Assembly: GCA_029256005.1 (NCBI GenBank)
Contig: JAQSYS010000102.1
Span: 1 to 6,560, forward strand
Direction of reading: 5' to 3'
DNA: 6,560 nt
Source of the DNA: Sedimentibacter sp.
Lineage (GTDB): Bacteria; Bacillota; Clostridia; Tissierellales; Sedimentibacteraceae
Shown: piece after piece, positions 4,606-6,560 of the stretch
How positions within the stretch are numbered: the first letter of the stretch is position 1
Layout: every line of letters begins with the position of its first letter
The notes under the pieces: generated by a model
Databases searched by the model: none
What the model was told of the DNA's origin: nothing
The model's input: only the letters and a program-made list of their open reading frames with translations
Translations under genes and position numbers: made by a program

Positions 4606-4638
4606 AAATCAGGAACGACAATTGTCGTTCCTGATTTT
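4605..4638. terminator. Bidirectional terminator: perfect 34-bp palindrome shared by two converging genes
   Basis: Arms of 17 bp (4605-4621 and 4622-4638), each containing AGGAACGAC or its complement, form a perfect palindrome that folds into a stem of about 15 bp with an AATT loop. Flanking A and T runs give a U-run on both strands. The plus-strand stop codon (4603-4605) and the minus-strand stop codon (4637-4639) each overlap one end, so the element fills the whole gap between the two genes. Confidence 0.92.
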
Positions 4639-6560
4639 AGTCAAGTATTTTTCTATAATAATCATGGTCTAATATCATAGCTGATGCCTTAAATTTTTGT
4701 TTCACTTTTTCACTGATTTCAAGTATGTAAGCATCATCTACTGGAACTCCGCTTCTCATTGTTACCTCATTTGTTTTGGCATTGAAATAAGCTTTGCCTG
4801 TTATCCAGCTTCTGTCCTGAAACATCACCAATGGTTCAGTATCAGAAAGTATGTCCGTTCCCATTAAAAGTCTCGAATCATAATTTAATCCCATCAAATT
4901 GGATATAGTAGGTATAATATCAAGGCTTGAAGCAGTTTTATTTATTTCCACTGATTCAATACCTTTAGACCATAAAAGAAATACTCCCTTGTACAGTTCA
5001 AAATTTGTATCCACAGTATAACCAGCAAGTTCACTTATTTCTGTTTCAGTTAATCCATAAGGATAGTGGTCAGGACTAATGGCTATCAAAGTGTCATCAG
5101 CAATACCTGCTTCCTCCAATCTAGCAATTAGTTTTTCCATTGCTTTATCAAGTTCAATATTACATGCGAGATATGCCTTTACTTTATCCGAATATTCTAT
5201 ATGGTCAACCATACTTTTATTTTTTGCTGCAATGAAATTACCTGTAAAGCTGTACTGCAAATGTCCGCTGACAGTCATGTAATATGTGTGGAAAGGTTGC
5301 TTGTTTATATATTCATCCACAGACAGCTCTATCATTTCAATGTCAGATTCCGGCCAGGTTTCGGTAACATCCAGACCGTTTCCCAATCCCTTATATGTAT
5401 AGCCCATATTAGGATGCGATTCATTTCTGAAATAATAATCAAAATAATGATTGTGGTACGCATAAGTTGAATAACCAACATTTCCAAGCTGATTCCCCAT
5501 ACACAAAGGCATGTAATTTTCTGATGATTTATAAAAGCTCCATATTCCTTCCTTTGGCAATAGACCGGTACAAGCTACATACTCACCATCTGAAGTGCTT
5601 ACTCCCCAAAGCGGTGTATAAAAGTCAGTAAACTTAAAACCTTCCTCATACATCTTGTACAAAGTCGGGGTGAGTTCCTTATTTACAGCATATGGCGAAA
5701 AACCTTCAGCTGTAATCATAATTAAATTTTTATCCTTAAACATTCCTGTATATTTATTTTTCTTTGAAGGCGTTGTACTTTTAAAATATTCATGAAGTGA
5801 CTTGATGTTTTTGTTTTCATCACTTGCAATTAGCTCTTCAAATGGTATATCAAGGACATTATACTCAACTATTTCATCTGTAACACTTTCCGTTTCTTGA
5901 ACAATTCCTTCCGGCTTTTCTTCTTCCTTTATATCCTCTGTTTCTAATAATTCAATTGGACTAGATTCACTGGCAAATGCCATTGAGTTTTTTAATATAT
6001 TTTTAATATCCAGCCTACCTGTTGTCAAAAGTCCGAATTTGTCTATGGAATCCATTACTAAAAATGAATCCTTGTACAAATATGAAGCGCTCAACAAGCC
6101 TTCATCAGATGATAGAACAACACCGATAACTGACAGCTGCATAACAATTGCTAAAACTGCAATCTTAAAAAAATAAATTTTTGAGATCTTTGAAACACTT
6201 ATTTTTTTGTGATAAATAGTTGTAATTATTATAGGCAGTATTATAAATAATAATGGGACAATATTATTTTCTATTGCATCTAGTAAGATTTTATAAAATT
6301 GAGCAGCTTTTCCAGCACCTATAAAAAAATACAGAGATGCAAAGGTCGAAAATATCTTGTAATAAAGCAATTGTCCTCCGTAAAAAAATGTAAGACAACC
6401 TATTAGTGAAAAAAATAAATATTTATTTGTTTTTTCACTGAAGCTTGTAATCATCAAATGAAATGCAAGCCCAATGGGCATTGAAAACAAGCACATAAAA
6501 ATAAAACCTTCATTAAACACCCTATCATAAACAACAGTCTTTAGCACTGCCTCAAAATAT
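4637..6560 (-). CDS. LTA-synthase-like sulfatase-family membrane protein (5' end probably outside the window)
   Basis: A polytopic membrane protein with an extracytoplasmic alkaline-phosphatase/sulfatase domain, like lipoteichoic acid synthases and related glycerol-phosphate transferases. Numbered from the GTG at 6547, hydrophobic segments lie near 14-35, 43-63, 97-112 and 125-146. The catalytic domain starts near 270. E281 (TAEGFS), T318 (GVSTSD, the expected nucleophile), H429 (VSGH) and D493-H494 (SPDHY) match the metal and catalytic positions of S. aureus LtaS (E255, T300, H416, D475, H476). YYFR (371-374) replaces the FWNR substrate motif. Between membrane part and enzyme is an acidic linker (about 193-260), preceded by AFA-S (190-193), which resembles the LtaS signal-peptidase cleavage site. 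The frame stays open from the GTG to the window edge, the GAGG there lies only 2 nt from the GTG, and LtaS-type proteins usually have a further N-terminal helix. The true start is therefore probably upstream. The substrate, teichoic acid or another glycan, is not decided by sequence. Confidence 0.88.
   Translation of the reverse strand, partial: YFEAVLKTVVYDRVFNEGFIFMCLFSMPIGLAFHLMITSFSEKTNKYLFFSLIGCLTFFYGGQLLYYKIFSTFASLYFFIGAGKAAQFYKILLDAIENNIVPLLFIILPIIITTIYHKKISVSKISKIYFFKIAVLAIVMQLSVIGVVLSSDEGLLSASYLYKDSFLVMDSIDKFGLLTTGRLDIKNILKNSMAFASESSPIELLETEDIKEEEKPEGIVQETESVTDEIVEYNVLDIPFEELIASDENKNIKSLHEYFKSTTPSKKNKYTGMFKDKNLIMITAEGFSPYAVNKELTPTLYKMYEEGFKFTDFYTPLWGVSTSDGEYVACTGLLPKEGIWSFYKSSENYMPLCMGNQLGNVGYSTYAYHNHYFDYYFRNESHPNMGYTYKGLGNGLDVTETWPESDIEMIELSVDEYINKQPFHTYYMTVSGHLQYSFTGNFIAAKNKSMVDHIEYSDKVKAYLACNIELDKAMEKLIARLEEAGIADDTLIAISPDHYPYGLTETEISELAGYTVDTNFELYKGVFLLWSKGIESVEINKTASSLDIIPTISNLMGLNYDSRLLMGTDILSDTEPLVMFQDRSWITGKAYFNAKTNEVTMRSGVPVDDAYILEISEKVKQKFKASAMILDHDYYRKILD

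Noticed and set aside
5079..5470. Plus-strand open frames inside the LTA-synthase-like gene
   Set aside because: They lie antisense to a well-supported catalytic domain and show no ribosome site or recognisable product.

Overview
The window looks like a piece of chromosome from a low-GC, Gram-positive anaerobe of the Clostridia. The grounds are the very AT-rich intergenic DNA, the strong AGGAGG-type ribosome sites, the consensus-like TTGAAT/TATAAT promoters, and the gene content: a DUF1858 redox-disulfide protein, a YruB-type glutaredoxin, a D-cysteine desulfhydrase-type enzyme and an LTA-synthase-like membrane protein. I cannot name a species. No phage, transposase, CRISPR, tRNA or rRNA gene is visible.

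Layout, left to right. A universal stress protein gene (+) ends at an intrinsic terminator. Facing it is a gene for a long coiled-coil protein of unknown function (-). That gene and a tiny DUF1858 gene (+) are transcribed divergently from a 245-bp spacer. The spacer holds two matching promoters (TTGAAT, 17 bp, TATAAT), one on each strand, and two inverted repeats that look like operators for the coiled-coil gene. The DUF1858 gene ends at a small hairpin terminator. The 295 bp that follow contain no gene, but the minus strand can fold into a compact three-way-junction RNA ending in a U-run (1978-2117). This is the best candidate here for something undescribed. Next comes a minus-strand pair: a glutaredoxin-like gene followed by a PLP-dependent D-cysteine desulfhydrase family gene. 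A terminator-like hairpin lies in the 66-bp gap between them and its T-run abuts the ribosome site of the second gene. Divergent from this pair is a plus-strand gene for a protein with DUF11-like beta-sandwich domains and no signal peptide. It ends in a perfect 34-bp palindrome that also terminates the last gene, a minus-strand LTA-synthase/sulfatase-family membrane protein that runs to, and probably past, the window edge.

How the genes fit together. DUF1858 and the glutaredoxin both carry a CxxC motif, and the desulfhydrase family releases sulfide, pyruvate and ammonia from D-cysteine. The middle of the window therefore has a thiol/sulfur theme, with a stress protein nearby. The link between the glutaredoxin and desulfhydrase genes rests on position and strand; a wider shared pathway is inference. 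The DUF11-like and LTA-synthase-like genes suggest a separate cell-surface neighbourhood.
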